Shown here in pieces: positions 1 to 10,228 of a DNA stretch of 64,000 nt. The stretch is taken from contig KL197726.1 in the NCBI GenBank assembly GCA_000697665.1, positions 378,637-442,636 on the forward strand, given 5' to 3'. Both the position numbers and the translations under genes were made by a program. The stretch comes from Jaapia argillacea MUCL 33604 (lineage: Eukaryota > Basidiomycota > Agaricomycetes > Jaapiales > Jaapiaceae). The stretch's first letter is position 1; the number at the start of each line of letters is the position of its first letter. Under the pieces are notes generated by a model, which made no database searches, was not told the origin of the DNA, and saw nothing but the letters and a program-made list of their open reading frames with translations.

Positions 1-343
1 AAATAAACGGCCGGAGAACGAGCAGAAAACGAAAGCTCTCAGAAAGGCGTCAAGCGTAGGGTCAGCATTCCATGGTGGGCAGTGAGGGTGGATCGAAGTG
101 AAAGGTCGGGGCAGGTTATAAGGCGCGCGCGGACAGCGGCGAACAGGCGAAGCGGAGAAGTCCGGTGCTTCCCAAGAATTCCTAAGCGAGAAATCCGTGG
201 TATGCACGGTATACTCAATCCGTGCATAACGCGGTGGTTTCATTCTGTACGATTTGACTGGAGACGGTCCCTGGCCGACGCTGGTGGGACTCCTCGACAG
301 TTTTCTTGCTCGATCTATGGGCTGATGTGATGCCTATCACCAG
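1..343. other. 5' flank of the aminotransferase gene
   Basis: No separate gene is supported here. The stretch should hold the promoter and the first, presequence-encoding exon or exons of the downstream aminotransferase. An arginine/tryptophan-rich open stretch around 201-300 could be a mitochondrial presequence, but I could not fix a start or donor site. The CAG at 341-343 is the likely acceptor of the next exon. Confidence 0.4.
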
Positions 344-1994
344 AAACCTGGGATTCTGTTCCTCTCGCCCCTCCCGATAGGTAGGCGGTGTCGTCGAGGA
401 ACACGATGATGCTACCGATAGCTTGGAATTTTATCTAGCATCTTCAACCTAACCGCTACGTACAACGCCGATACATTCCCTCAGAAGGTCAACCTTGGAG
501 GTGGAGTCTACAGGGACGACGACAACAAACCATGGGTTTTGCCTGTCGTCAAAAAGGTGCGCGAGCCCAATATTCACACAAATGCGACGTCTTTATTCGT
601 GATGGGGCCCACCCTTGCTTCCGCCTCGATGTTTTCTATATACAACAGGCGACTGAGATCCTCCTCAATGATCCCTCAGTCGACCACGAGTACTTGCCCA
701 TCACTGGTCTCCCCGAATTCACGGCCGCAGCCGCAAAGCTGATCCTTGGAGCTGATTCTCCTGCGATCAAGGAGGAGAGGGCTGTCAGCGTGCAAACCAT
801 CTCTGGAACAGGTGCCAACCATCTTGGAGCCCTCTTCTTGAGTAGGTTCTACCAGTGGGATGGCACGAAACAAGTGTATCTGAGTAACCCTACTTGGGGT
901 GCGTACCCTTTCATGTCGTGGAGCCCGTTGATAATACTGATGTGGTCTCCTCCCAACTTTAGTCAACCACTTTGCTATCTTCAGGAATGTCGGGATCGAG
1001 CCCGTCACCTATCCCTATTACGATCCCAAGACCGTTAGCTTGGACTATACAGGGTTTATTGGTTCTCTCGAGTCCGCGACTCCTCGCTCAGTGTTCCTCC
1101 TTCACGCTTGCGCGCACAACCCCACTGGCGTTGACCCGACCAAGGATCAGTGGAAGAAGATCGCCGATGTCGTCTTGGAGAAGAAACATTACGTCTTCTT
1201 CGACTGCGCGTACCAAGGGTTCGCTAGCGGTGACTTGGATAACGATGGGTGGGCGGTCAGGTATTTCGTGGAGAGGGGAGTACCTTTGTTGATCTGCCAG
1301 GCGCGTGATCTATGTTTCTTTTCCACCTGCCTGTTCTCACGAGCCAAACTGCGATCCCGTCATGCATGGTATTCAATTCATTGTCGATGTTGTGGTTTTT
1401 AGAGTTTCGCCAAGAACACTGGTTTGTACGGAGAGCGAGTGGGTGCGCTGCATGTCGTCACCCCCTCGAAAGATGCGGCCAATCGGATCAAATCACACCT
1501 CTCTGTCTTGCAGAGGAGCGAGATCAGCAACCCCCCTGCCTATGGCGCACGCATTGTTAGTTCTTTAGTCTACTTGTCGCATGGCCTTTTATCGAAGATT
1601 TTTCTTCTGTCTAGGTTTCTCTGATCTTGAACGATCCCGCTTTGTTCGAAGAATGGAAAAGAGATATCAGGACGATGGCTAGGCGGATCATCGACATGAG
1701 AAAGGAGCTTCACGAGCTTCTCACTCAAAAATTCAAGACGCCCGGAAACTGGGATCATATTATCAACCAGATCGGCATGTTCAGGTGAGTGGTTTGTCTC
1801 CCCACCTTTGAGTTAAAGTTTGAATACCTACTATCAGTTTCACGGGTATCAATACCAATCAGTCCCTGGCCCTGACCGAAAAGGCGCATATTTATCTTAC
1901 GACCAACGGACGCATTTCGATGGCTGGCCTGAACAGCCATAACGTTTACTATTTTGCGGAGAGTCTCGACAAGGTTGTGCGAGGACAATTATGA
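344..1994 (+). CDS. Aspartate aminotransferase (PLP-dependent, class I)
   Basis: The product interconverts aspartate plus 2-oxoglutarate and oxaloacetate plus glutamate, feeding amino-acid metabolism and the malate-aspartate shuttle. Spliced exons give a near-complete class I fold: WDSVPLAPPDSIF near the N-terminus, then YNADTFPQKVNLG, HACAHNPTGVDPT, DCAYQGFASGD, and SFAKNTGLYGERVG with the PLP-binding lysine. The end is NGRISMAGLNSHNVYYFAES and a TGA at 1992-1994. Exons I can place are 344-380, 439-898, 963-1300, 1403-1555, 1615-1784 and 1838-1994. The usual VNLGVGAYRDD reads VNLGGGVYRDD. The intron at 1301-1402 begins with GC, not GT. The first coding exon upstream of 344 is unresolved, so mitochondrial or cytosolic location is open. 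It converges with the NTF2-like gene. Confidence 0.88.
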
Positions 1995-2419
1995 GATTGG
2001 TGAGATCGCAGGAATTAAGCTTCTTAGCATCGTCGATGATGATGTCTATGAGCTCTAGTGGGATGTTTGTTAGTGACATCCAGTGGAACGAGATTTTTCA
2101 CCTCTTACCGCAGTCTCACTCGATTTCTTTGGATGAGATTGGTCTCACTTGGTTTGGCCGTTGACTAGGGATAATATGGATAGGCAACTCCTGAACGGTA
2201 TTCGTGGTTAGGGGACTCTCCTTCTCCACGTATACGTGGTTAGACGGTAATTCCCTCTGATGTCGGTTGGTGAAGACCAGAAATGGTTGGCTAGAAGGGG
2301 TGAAGCCCCAATTGCCCGCCAACCGTACAACACAATTCGTTCACGAATCAATACGGCTACAAACACTATGAATAAGCGATACACATCTAAAGTCCTTCAC
2401 GAAGCCAACCAGTCGACGC
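1995..2419. other. Convergent 3' spacer
   Basis: This lies between the converging aminotransferase and NTF2-like genes. It contains an F-box 5' fragment at 2012-2079 (listed separately) and a perfect 14-bp palindrome CCACGTATACGTGG at about 2226-2239. Nothing else is recognisable. Confidence 0.5.
2012..2079 (-). pseudogene. F-box gene 5' fragment
   Basis: The minus strand opens MSLTNIPLELIDIIIDDAKK, the start of an F-box domain. It matches the relic near 14150 (LTNIVIDFIDIIINDFQKPS) at both protein and nucleotide level. The similarity stops after about 20 codons, where the sequence meets the 3' end of the aminotransferase gene. It is too short to be a gene and is best read as a truncated duplicate of the F-box family that fills this region. 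Confidence 0.6.
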
Positions 2420-4368
2420 CTATTCCTCCTTCTCAAAGGCCTTCCCATCCTGGTACGTCTTTACATCCTCGTTCCCCGCATTCCTATCAGCCTCAAACTG
2501 CTTCACTTCAGGCATAGACATCCAATCCATGACGTGATCAGACTATAACAAAGCGTCGAAACGGAATGCATTTAAGACGACCATTAAGATACTCAAAGGC
2601 TAGGAGAAGACGGACCTGCCACTTCTTGAACCAAAAACCAATGCCTTTATGGCTGTAATCCTTTTCATTTGCTTGGTCTTTATGGTACTTAACCTACATA
2701 GCGAAAAGAGAATGACAAACGGTGGTCAGGACTATTCACAAAGGAGTGACGACGAAGACGCGAACATCTCACCTGAATGAAATCCGAATCCTTCGTGGCA
2801 GGATCAAGAGAGAGCGATACCAACGCGTTGATAGTGACTGATTTGGTGAAGGGAGGGAGGAAAGTCCAGGTCTGTAAATGGGATAAAATGGCGTCACAGT
2901 TAGCGATACGCGATCACTAATGTGTGTGGGGGGGGCAGAGGTCAAGGTCGCCGGCCAAAAAATGATCAGAGTAACGAAACGCAATAGCATACACCCAGCT
3001 GCCGGAACATATATCAAAGAGACCCACCTGTTCATTCTTGAACTGGATCAATTCTGGATCATTCTTCACAACCTCATATCCTTCATTCTTCGATGCTTTG
3101 AACAGTTTCGGTAGGGCAAACCATTGGCCGGCCTGTGCAACCCAAATGTATCAGCTCTTCCACAGTTGCGAATCACGACCAAGGGGAGAGCGAGAGGAGA
3201 GACATACCATCTTGTACCGATTGTTAGCGTAAACGAATTGGTCGTCGTATACACAATCCGCAGCTAAACCGCGCATATAGCCAGTCAACTAATCGCCCAA
3301 AGCACCAGTTCACATAGCCTAATGGTAAACTAGTACTCACTATACCTCTTGACCCTCTCAACAGTCGGTTCCATACTGTAAAGCTTGATGATATCATCAA
3401 TCAACCTCTGCCTGTTGGGAGGGAGAGGGATAGAGTTTGTGGGGTTTGGTTTCCAGTCTTCGGAAGATGAGACGTTGCGGACTTCATAGGCTGCGCCTGG
3501 GGCTGGAGAGGGTTGGTGAGTTAGTTTGATACGAGAAACTCGGAAGGAGGGAAAGGACACACCATCGCCCTTCGGCAAGTCCGCACTGGAAGTCGTATCG
3601 TCAGTGGGCTTACTCAAAGTCCCGGTACTATCGTTGCCCCCGTAATGCAAACGTGACTGGTAGTGCAAGATCTCGTTTCTGAGGTTTCCTCCCTGCTCCG
3701 ATCCTCTTCAAAAAAATATGTTCATTCTATCTATTGGAACTAATGAGAATGCCCTATTTACATCTCGACTGGACAAGTCGAAGATGATGGAGAAATCAAA
3801 AACTGGCCGAAAATGGCCCATGTTACCGTGCAAGAATCTTGCACCGAGTACCATGCCGTTTCCACTTCAGATCCAGACCTACATAAATCAAGAGTTGTTT
3901 CACGGATGATATGGTGCTCACGATCCCGATTTTTATTTTGGAGAAAGTGAGGTCCTGAATATTGTAGAAACCATCTAATGCGAAGGGCGGAGCAAGCGTG
4001 ACACGGGATGCAAGATATTTTCAAGGTCCGATTGAATATCCGGCAGCGGGCAACGGGAACAGCCTCCAGACGGAGCTCAAATTTGGCCGCAAAGCCGCGT
4101 GACAAACCGTGATTTTTCTTGCACTTCAGGGGTCGAACTGATGCCTGGCGCGGCAGCCCTCCCCTGCTCGTCAAAGCCAATGAAAAAATGCAAGAAATTG
4201 TGGGGGTCATGTCTGTGTAGTATACATTATGGATTAAAAATTTTAGAGCCAACGGATGAAGCAACGAGGAACGGTAGGCAATGCAAGAAAATCTTGCATT
4301 ACGGGGGCAACGATAGTATCCTTGGCTTTGGACGGTGCGGAAGTTCCGTTTGAGGTGGAGGAAGACAT
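2420..4368 (-). CDS. NTF2/SnoaL-like conserved fungal protein, first exon split by a transposon-like element
   Basis: This is a conserved fungal protein of NTF2/SnoaL-like type; its function is unknown to me. The protein starts MSSSTSNGTSAPSKAKD (ATG at 4368-4366) and continues GTLSKPTDD after the insertion. It then has RLIDDIIKLYSMEPTVERV, DCVYDDQFVYAN, KMAGQWFALPKLF, KNDPELIQFKNEQ, TINALVSLSLDP and GIGFWFKKWQ, ending FEKEE with stop 2420-2422. Exons after the insertion: 3627-3563, 3502-3341, 3263-3208, 3132-3028, 2871-2773, 2693-2616, 2542-2420. A 689-bp element (3628-4316) with a TA duplication sits between codons for D and G. Removing the element plus one TA rejoins the frame exactly. Without splicing, translation from this ATG stops inside the element, so the gene is either disrupted or the element is spliced out. 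Confidence 0.75.
3628..4316. mobile_element. Non-autonomous TIR DNA element, TA target duplication (Tc1/mariner-like MITE)
   Basis: The ends are perfect 23-bp inverted repeats (3628-3650 and 4294-4316) starting CTATCGTTGCCC, flanked by TA at 3626-3627 and 4317-4318. The interior has no transposase and carries repeated TGCAAGA-type motifs. These include two small palindromes near 3833-3847 and 4281-4298, which look like subterminal binding repeats. The perfect repeats suggest a fairly recent insertion. The TA duplication fits Tc1/mariner, but superfamily assignment rests only on this. It lies inside the first coding exon of the NTF2-like gene. Confidence 0.8.
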
Positions 4369-4762
4369 TATGGTACGCAACGCGGATGTCGGTCGTATGT
4401 GGTTCAATGGAAGAGTCGTGATGGGACGGATGAAAGCGCGGTGTAGCATGTCTTCCCAAGTTCTTAGAGGGTTTATATATCATAGATTTATGGGGGAGTG
4501 ATTCGGGAAAGTGTGACAACATTTCGTTGCGATTCAGAGAGGGATCGACACCGTTGAGGCAAAGGTCAAGTTTGTCGTCATTCCGATCGATACGCGTTGA
4601 TTTTGACACGTGATAGCAGCATCACGTGTTGCAATCTCACCCAGAAATGTAAGTAAGAAGGAGAGCATCCTCAATCCTCTCGCGATGATAGTAACGAAAA
4701 TAAAAAAATTGAGGCAGAAGCATGTTTACAGTACAAGCAAAGTCCGTCAGTCGATGTTCTAG
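4369..4762. promoter_or_regulatory. Promoter of the NTF2-like gene and 3' flank of F-box gene 1
   Basis: No gene is seen. The spacer holds a 22-bp dyad at 4607-4628, CACGTGA-N8-TCACGTG, about 240 bp upstream of the NTF2-like ATG. The same dyad lies upstream of the next two genes on this strand. Confidence 0.55.
4607..4628. promoter_or_regulatory. Paired CACGTG dyad, NTF2-like gene
   Basis: Perfect 22-bp inverted repeat, CACGTGAT and ATCACGTG around a 6-bp core, 239 bp upstream of the NTF2-like ATG. CACGTG is the core site of bHLH factors such as Cbf1/Pho4. Confidence 0.6.
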
Positions 4763-5991
4763 CTACGTAGTAACGTTCCTTCTCACTGACACAACCCTAA
4801 CCGCTGGCAGCACCCTCTTAATCTCCTGTGTGACCAGACCCCCACAATCCCCCCATCTAACGCACCCTTCATGTCTAATCTTCACGACCTGCAACGTCCG
4901 CTCTAACAATATCAAATTAACCATCAATTCATGGAGGCGCATCTCAAACCATTGAGGCCCACAACCAGGATAAGTACACAGTGAGACCTCTTTTATCGGT
5001 GTTTTCGAAGGTGCCACAGCACAAATACTTGTGCAGTCGCCGCCCAACTTGATTACGTTCTTGAAGCACTTGTTTGGGGGGAATGGTGGGCCGATATATT
5101 TGAATAACCCGAATTCTTGGATGCATGGGTGACGTTCGAGGAGTTGGGTTAGGGCGTGGAGGGAGAAGCGGATTCCGGAGAGGGATAGTGCGTGGAGGTG
5201 AGGAAGTTGGGCACAATCGAAGAGAGTGTCGAAATATGCATCACTATCCCGGGTACGATCGTGATTTTTTATGGAGAGGGATTGTAGTCTTGGACAACCT
5301 GATACTAGTCGTCCGAGTGATCTGACTGTGTCACGGTCGATGGGGTGGGGAGTATCCCAGTCGTCGCGCGAGGTGATATTCAGATCGGTTAGGTTGGCAA
5401 AGTGGATTGGTGGTGCCTAGGGGGAAGAAACGTCGGTGCTGAGTGGCATTCGGTGACGGGGGTACGTACCTCAGGCGACACCCGTGGCGGGTGAATCTCA
5501 ACAAGGCCGGACATCAAGGATCGAAAGTCGTCCAGGGACAACCAGATACCGTTTCTCTTGGTCAACAGTACTCGACATACCCACCAACCAATCGACGCAG
5601 ATTTCCTCATGGCCCGAATAATCCTCCGGAAACCTGACACAGCGGTAGTGATACAGAGTAACCTTGGCCGACACGAAATAAACCGGTAAGCATATCGGTA
5701 ATCTTGTGGTAACCTCAAACTAGGTTTATCGCTGGTGATGTCCAACCTACGAACGTGACAAGCAAGTTCGGGGGAACGGCGGATGTGGTCCCAGAGACAA
5801 TATGAGTTGAGAGGGGTCGCGATGTAATGATACTCCAGTTTGTTTTGAACACTCGGGATGAGGCGTGTTTTGAGGGAGCGACAAGCGAGTGCAAGTGAGA
5901 GGACATCGGAAGGTTTATCGATGAGATACTCGATGATCATGTCGAAGAGTTCTGGAGGGAGGATTGTGAACGAATTACTAGAAGACACCAT
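4763..5991 (-). CDS. F-box protein, copy 1
   Basis: F-box proteins bind Skp1 and carry targets to SCF ubiquitin ligases; the target here is unknown. Two exons (5991-5470 and 5416-4763) join in frame through a 53-nt intron and give about 391 residues. The N-terminus has the F-box pattern FTILPPELFDMIIEYLIDKP followed by DVLSLALACRSLKTRLIPSV. The remainder resembles the leucine-rich-repeat-like C-terminal half common in Agaricomycete F-box families (LQSLSI, LHALSLSGIRFSLHALTQL). Copy 2 lies directly upstream on the same strand and is a close tandem paralogue, with related flanks. I see no break in this copy. Expression and target are not inferable. Confidence 0.8.
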
Positions 5992-6410
5992 GGTGGTGAG
6001 GGTGAAGGCTAGCCATGGCTCGTTATTCGTGGACCTCCTGGCAGTTGTGATCGACGTTGTGCCTCAAGTTTTGGCCGCTGGTATATATGAGTGAATGTGC
6101 ATGTGTGGTTTTGGCACGTGAAAGAAGCTTCACGTCATATAGTTGGTCCTGGAAAGGCAATAGGACCCCGGATAATAGAGGATATACGTAAGAATTTGAG
6201 CCTCATTGCACTTACCAGGGCATTTCTTGGACTAAAATCGACCTCTCGGCTATAATAAATGATTTTGACCAGGACTCTGATCTGACCCCTACCTCCATTA
6301 ACCAGGGTCCTGGTACGACTGACTCGCCATGTCGTGTACAAGAAATTGTCAAAAATAATTAGGGGACCCAAGCAATGTGTACAAGCAAAGTCCGTCCGTC
6401 GATGTTCTGG
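5992..6410. promoter_or_regulatory. Promoter of F-box copy 1 and 3' flank of copy 2
   Basis: A dyad CACGTGA-N8-TCACGTC lies at 6115-6136, about 124 bp upstream of the copy 1 ATG. The rest carries several short CCAGG/CCTGG inverted motifs, such as ACCAGGGTCCTGGT near 6301-6314. There is no gene. The distal part, next to the end of copy 2, is homologous to the 3' flank of the F-box copy at 12.3 kb. Confidence 0.5.
6115..6136. promoter_or_regulatory. Paired CACGTG dyad, F-box copy 1
   Basis: CACGTGA-N8-TCACGTC with the same spacing as the dyads at 4607 and 7745; the last base of the second half-site is changed. Confidence 0.55.
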
Positions 6411-7607
6411 CTACGTCGAACCGTTCCTCCACTTCACAACCCTAACCGCCGGCAACACCATCTTAATCTCCTTCGTAATCAGACCCCGATAATCCCCATA
6501 TCCAGTGCACCCTTCATGCCCAAGCTTCACGACCTGCAACGTCCCTTCTAACAACGTCAACTTACCCACAAATTCATTGATGCGCATATCAAACCAATCA
6601 GGTCCACAACCAGGATAAGTACACAATGAGACCTCTTTGATCAGTGCTTTCGAAGGTGCCACCGCACAAACACTCTTGAAGTCGCCGTTCAACTTGATTA
6701 CGTTCGTGAAGCACTTGTTGGGGGCAAATGGTGGGCCTGAATATCTGAATAACCCGAATTCTTGGATCGACGGGTGACGCTGGAGGAATTGGGTTAGGGC
6801 GTGGAGGGAGAAATGGATTCCTGATAGGGACAATATGTGGAGGTGAGGACATTGGGTGGTTCCAAAGAATGTGTCGAAATTGACATCGGGATCCCAAATA
6901 GGTCGTTTGTCTTTTATAGAGAGGGATTCTAGCATCGGACGACTTGATGTTAATCGTCCGAGCGATCTCACTGTGTCAAGCTCGATCGTGTGGATATTCA
7001 GATCGGTTAGGTTGGCGAAGTGGAATGGTGGCGCCTAGGTGGGGAGAAACGTCAGTGCTGAGTGGCATTCGGTGATGGGGGTACGTACCTCAGGCGAAAC
7101 CTGTGGCGGATGAATCTCAACCAGGCCGGTTACCAAGGACCGGAAGTCGTCCAGAGACAACCAGATGTCATTTCTCTGGGTCAATAATAATCGACGTGAC
7201 CACCAACCAACCGACACAAATCTCCTCATCGCCTGAATAATTCTCCGACAACCAGACACAGCAGTAGTAATGCACAGCAACCTTGGCCGACACGAAATCA
7301 AATGGTAAACACATCGGTAATCTTGTGGTAACCTCAAACTGGGTTTATCGCTGGTGATATCCAACTTCCGAACCTGACAAGCAAGTTCAGGGGAACGGCG
7401 GATGTGGTCCCAGAAACAATATGATTTGAGAGGGGTCGCGATGTGACGATACTCCAATTTCGTTAGAACACTCGGCATGAGGAGTGTTTTGATGGAATGA
7501 CAAGAGAGTGCGAGTGAGAGGACATCGGAAGGTTTGTCGAGGTACTCGGTGATCATGTCGAAGAGTTCTGCAGGGAGAATTGTGAATGCATTGTTCGCAG
7601 ACACCAT
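6411..7607 (-). CDS. F-box protein, copy 2
   Basis: Tandem paralogue of the F-box gene just downstream, with the same two-exon structure (7607-7089 and 7034-6411; about 380 residues). It begins MVSANNAFTILPAELFDMIT, then DKPSDVLSLALSCHSIKTLL, which is the F-box. The C-terminal half keeps the leucine-rich pattern (SLSGIHFSLHALTQFLQRHP) and ends KMVLPAVRVVKWRNGST. The frame is open throughout. An SCF substrate-adaptor role is inferred from the domain only. The upstream region keeps a perfect-arm CACGTGA dyad at 7745-7766. The next gene upstream, the NAD(H) kinase, is divergent, so the 361-bp spacer is shared. Confidence 0.8.
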
Positions 7608-7968
7608 GGTGGCGAAGGTGAAGGCTAGCCATCGCTCGTTATTCGTCTGTCCCCTGGACCCCCTAGCGGTTGTGATCGACGTTGAGCCTCAAAGGCCTCA
7701 AGTTTTGGCCGTGGGTATAGAGTGACGGTGGATCGTGGTTTGGGCACGTGAGAGCAACTTCACGTGATACATTTGGCCCTGGAAAGGGAATGTACAGGAT
7801 ATGGTAATTGATTTTGCCTTGAACGTTTCCCTCCAGATCCAGGAAGCTTGAACGCAATCACTGGTTCACTTGGTCCAGCTTTCCTTTCCTATTTCCTACC
7901 GCACTAGCCCAAGTCGTCGCTGTCGTCAAGCGCGGGCGATGTCGTGTACGGCATCTACCTCACTATCC
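7608..7968. promoter_or_regulatory. Divergent promoter region, F-box copy 2 / NAD(H) kinase
   Basis: Bidirectional spacer. It has the dyad CACGTGA-N8-TCACGTG at 7745-7766, 138 bp from the F-box ATG. Alternative in-frame ATGs for the kinase lie upstream (about 7870 and 7939), so part of this stretch may be kinase leader or coding. Confidence 0.5.
7745..7766. promoter_or_regulatory. Paired CACGTG dyad, F-box copy 2
   Basis: CACGTGA-N8-TCACGTG, both half-sites intact, 138 bp upstream of the F-box ATG and in the divergent spacer shared with the NAD(H) kinase. Confidence 0.6.
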
Positions 7969-10228
7969 ATGTCACTGCGACATTCAATTCGTTCACACCA
8001 GCTGTGGTCGTCGCGAGCATGCCTTGCAAGGAGTCTTCACACGAACCACGGCCGACATCCTCATCATCTCTATCGATACCAGCATCAGCAGCGGAGGGGG
8101 TACTTTGCGCCATTACCCACACAGGGGGATGGGGAGGGAGGGGAGGAGAAGAAGGGTGATCACACCCGGGTGTACCTTCCCGATCCTTCGCCTTCAATCC
8201 CTTCAACGTGTGTTGTTTCATCTGTTCTCTTAGTCACATTCACCCTGATCCCGCTTTCGTCGTCTTGCTCCTCTCGTCCCGCCCTAACCGCACTCCCACC
8301 CTGAAGACCACCGCCCTCTGCAAGAATCCCAACACGACCTCTCGAATCTGTACTAATCGTGAACAAATTGAGGACGAGGCCTGTACAGGAAGCTATCGAG
8401 ATGTTCATGACGTGCGTTCCTCGTCTCGTTCCCATCAGCTCCGACCCTGACCTGTCTCTTCGTGACACCCAGACATCTGAGAGAACATCACCCCACAACC
8501 AAAGTGTATTCCGAAGACAGACCGGACATACCTGAAGGAGCGGAACCTTGGTTACCTTGTACGTCTCCCCACCTGTTCATCCAATTCGCCTCCTCTCCAT
8601 TCGTTCTCCCACCTCATCCAGCCCACACTAACCCGTCTCCACCAGCTCCCACTGCACCCCCAATCTCCCTCATCATAACCCTGGGCGGAGATGGTACAAT
8701 CCTCCACGCGTCCTCTCTCTTCCGCGGGGGAGCAGTCCCTCCCGTCCTAAGCTTCAGCATGGGTACTCTAGGTTTTCTCTTACCCTTTCGTAAGTGTGTG
8801 CTTTGGAGTCTTCGTCGTAGCCACTAACCTCCGCTACAGACATAGACGATTTCGCCAAATCACTAGATGCGCTCCTCGCAGGTCATGCTACTGTCCTCTA
8901 TCGTATGAGGTTGAAATGTCAGTTTTTTGATGGGGAGGGAAAGGGGATTGGAGAAGGTGAGTTTGGGGTTCTTTTTAGTTTCGCTATTAGATTTGGCTTC
9001 TTTTGGGTTTGAGTAGTTCCTTCCTGGCGGGTGTGGGTTTATTGGTTCTTCCCTTTCATTGGGGCGTGTGCGACCAGTTGCTGAGGGGTAAATGCGCTGT
9101 TTCTTTGGGATGTATGCGCCATTCTGGGAGGGTTCGTTGGTTGTATGCGTACATCTTGGATATGTATGCGCCTTTTCCTGGGTATATGCCCCTTTTTGAA
9201 GTGTATGCGCGTCGGTGGGGGTGTATGCGCGTGCTTTGAGGCTATATGCTTTTCTGGGCGCACCTTCCGCTCTGCATATCCACGTTCCTTCGTATCTTTT
9301 TGTGGGTCGAAACCCGTTTGCGAAACTAACAAACCGTCCTCGTTTTTTGTAGATTGGCAAGTTATGAATGAAGTAGCCCTTCATCGAGGGTCGTCTCCAC
9401 ATTTGAATACGATCGACGTTTATGTGGATGGACAACATTTGACTGAGAGTGTCGTACGTTCCTCCCTCCTCCCTACCTCCATTGCCTCTCTCACTATCCC
9501 CCTCCCCGTTTTCCCCTCTCCCCAACTCTAACTAACCTACATCCTCCCTAGTCAGACGGCCTAATCCTCTCCACGCCAACAGGCTCAACAGCCTACTCAC
9601 TCTCAGCAGGCGGTCCTATCGTACACCCTTCACTTTCTGCTCTGGTCTTGACCCCTATATGTCCAAGAAGTTTGAGTTTTAGACCGGTGGTCTTTCCGGG
9701 TGGGAGGGAGGTTAGGCTGAAGGTGCGATCATCCCCTTCCTCCACTCTCCGAGCGAAATCAAACTGATGCTGATTGATTTGATCATCCAGATCTCACCAC
9801 GTTCACGAGCACCGGCTGGTGTGTCTATGGATGGGTTCCTCTCCCATGTTTTGGAACCGGGTGAGAGTGTGTTGGTGAGAGCGTCAGAGTATCCTATTCC
9901 TTGTGTGAATAGGAGTTCGATTACGGGGAGTAAAGGGAGGGGGGATGAGGGGACGGATGGGAGTGGGGAGGAGAGTGATGGGCAGGTGAGTTTTTCTTAC
10001 CTTCTGTTTTTCTTCCCTGTATGCAGTCATTTTGGCCTTCGGTCCTTGCCCTTGACTTGTTGCGTTGTTTCTTTGTGTTGGGAGTTACTAACTAGTTTTT
10101 ATTTCCAGAAGGGAGTCCCCCCTGGAAAGGAAGATGATTGGGTGAGGGATATCAACAATCTCTTACAATACAATGCTACGTTTAGGAGTAAGGCGTTGTT
10201 ACGGCATTCGAGGTCGGAGAGCCCTTGA
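7969..10228 (+). CDS. POS5: Mitochondrial NAD(H) kinase, Pos5-like
   Basis: ATP-dependent phosphorylation of NADH or NAD to the NADP form, supplying mitochondrial NADPH. From the chosen ATG the N-terminus is a basic, acid-free presequence ([20 protein letters not shown], then RRGYFAPLP), which favours the mitochondrial Pos5 type over cytosolic Utr1. Later exons give [34 protein letters not shown] with the GGDG nucleotide-kinase motif, [25 protein letters not shown], and [16 protein letters not shown]. The end is [17 protein letters not shown] with a TGA at 10226-10228. One intron, 8957-9352, is 396 bp, far longer than its neighbours, and holds a degenerate TATGCGC repeat. Earlier in-frame ATGs at 7870 and 7939 are possible starts. 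The symbol is by similarity. Confidence 0.85.
9088..9250 (+). repeat. Degenerate TGTATGCGC repeat inside a kinase intron
   Basis: About eight copies of a (T/G)(A/G)TATGCGC-like word recur every 20-30 bp: near 9091, 9111, 9142, 9163, 9183, 9202, 9222 and 9242. The array sits wholly inside the 396-bp intron of the NAD(H) kinase gene. It reads as an eroded minisatellite. Confidence 0.6.

Noticed and set aside
3628-4316. PIF/Harbinger or CACTA assignment for the element
   Set aside because: The inferred empty site supports a 2-bp TA duplication, and the ends do not start with CACTA or show a TWA duplication.
3758-4609. A 283-codon open frame on the minus strand across the TA element and its flank
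   Set aside because: It crosses the element boundary and runs through the real first exon in another frame. It has no transposase motif or family resemblance.
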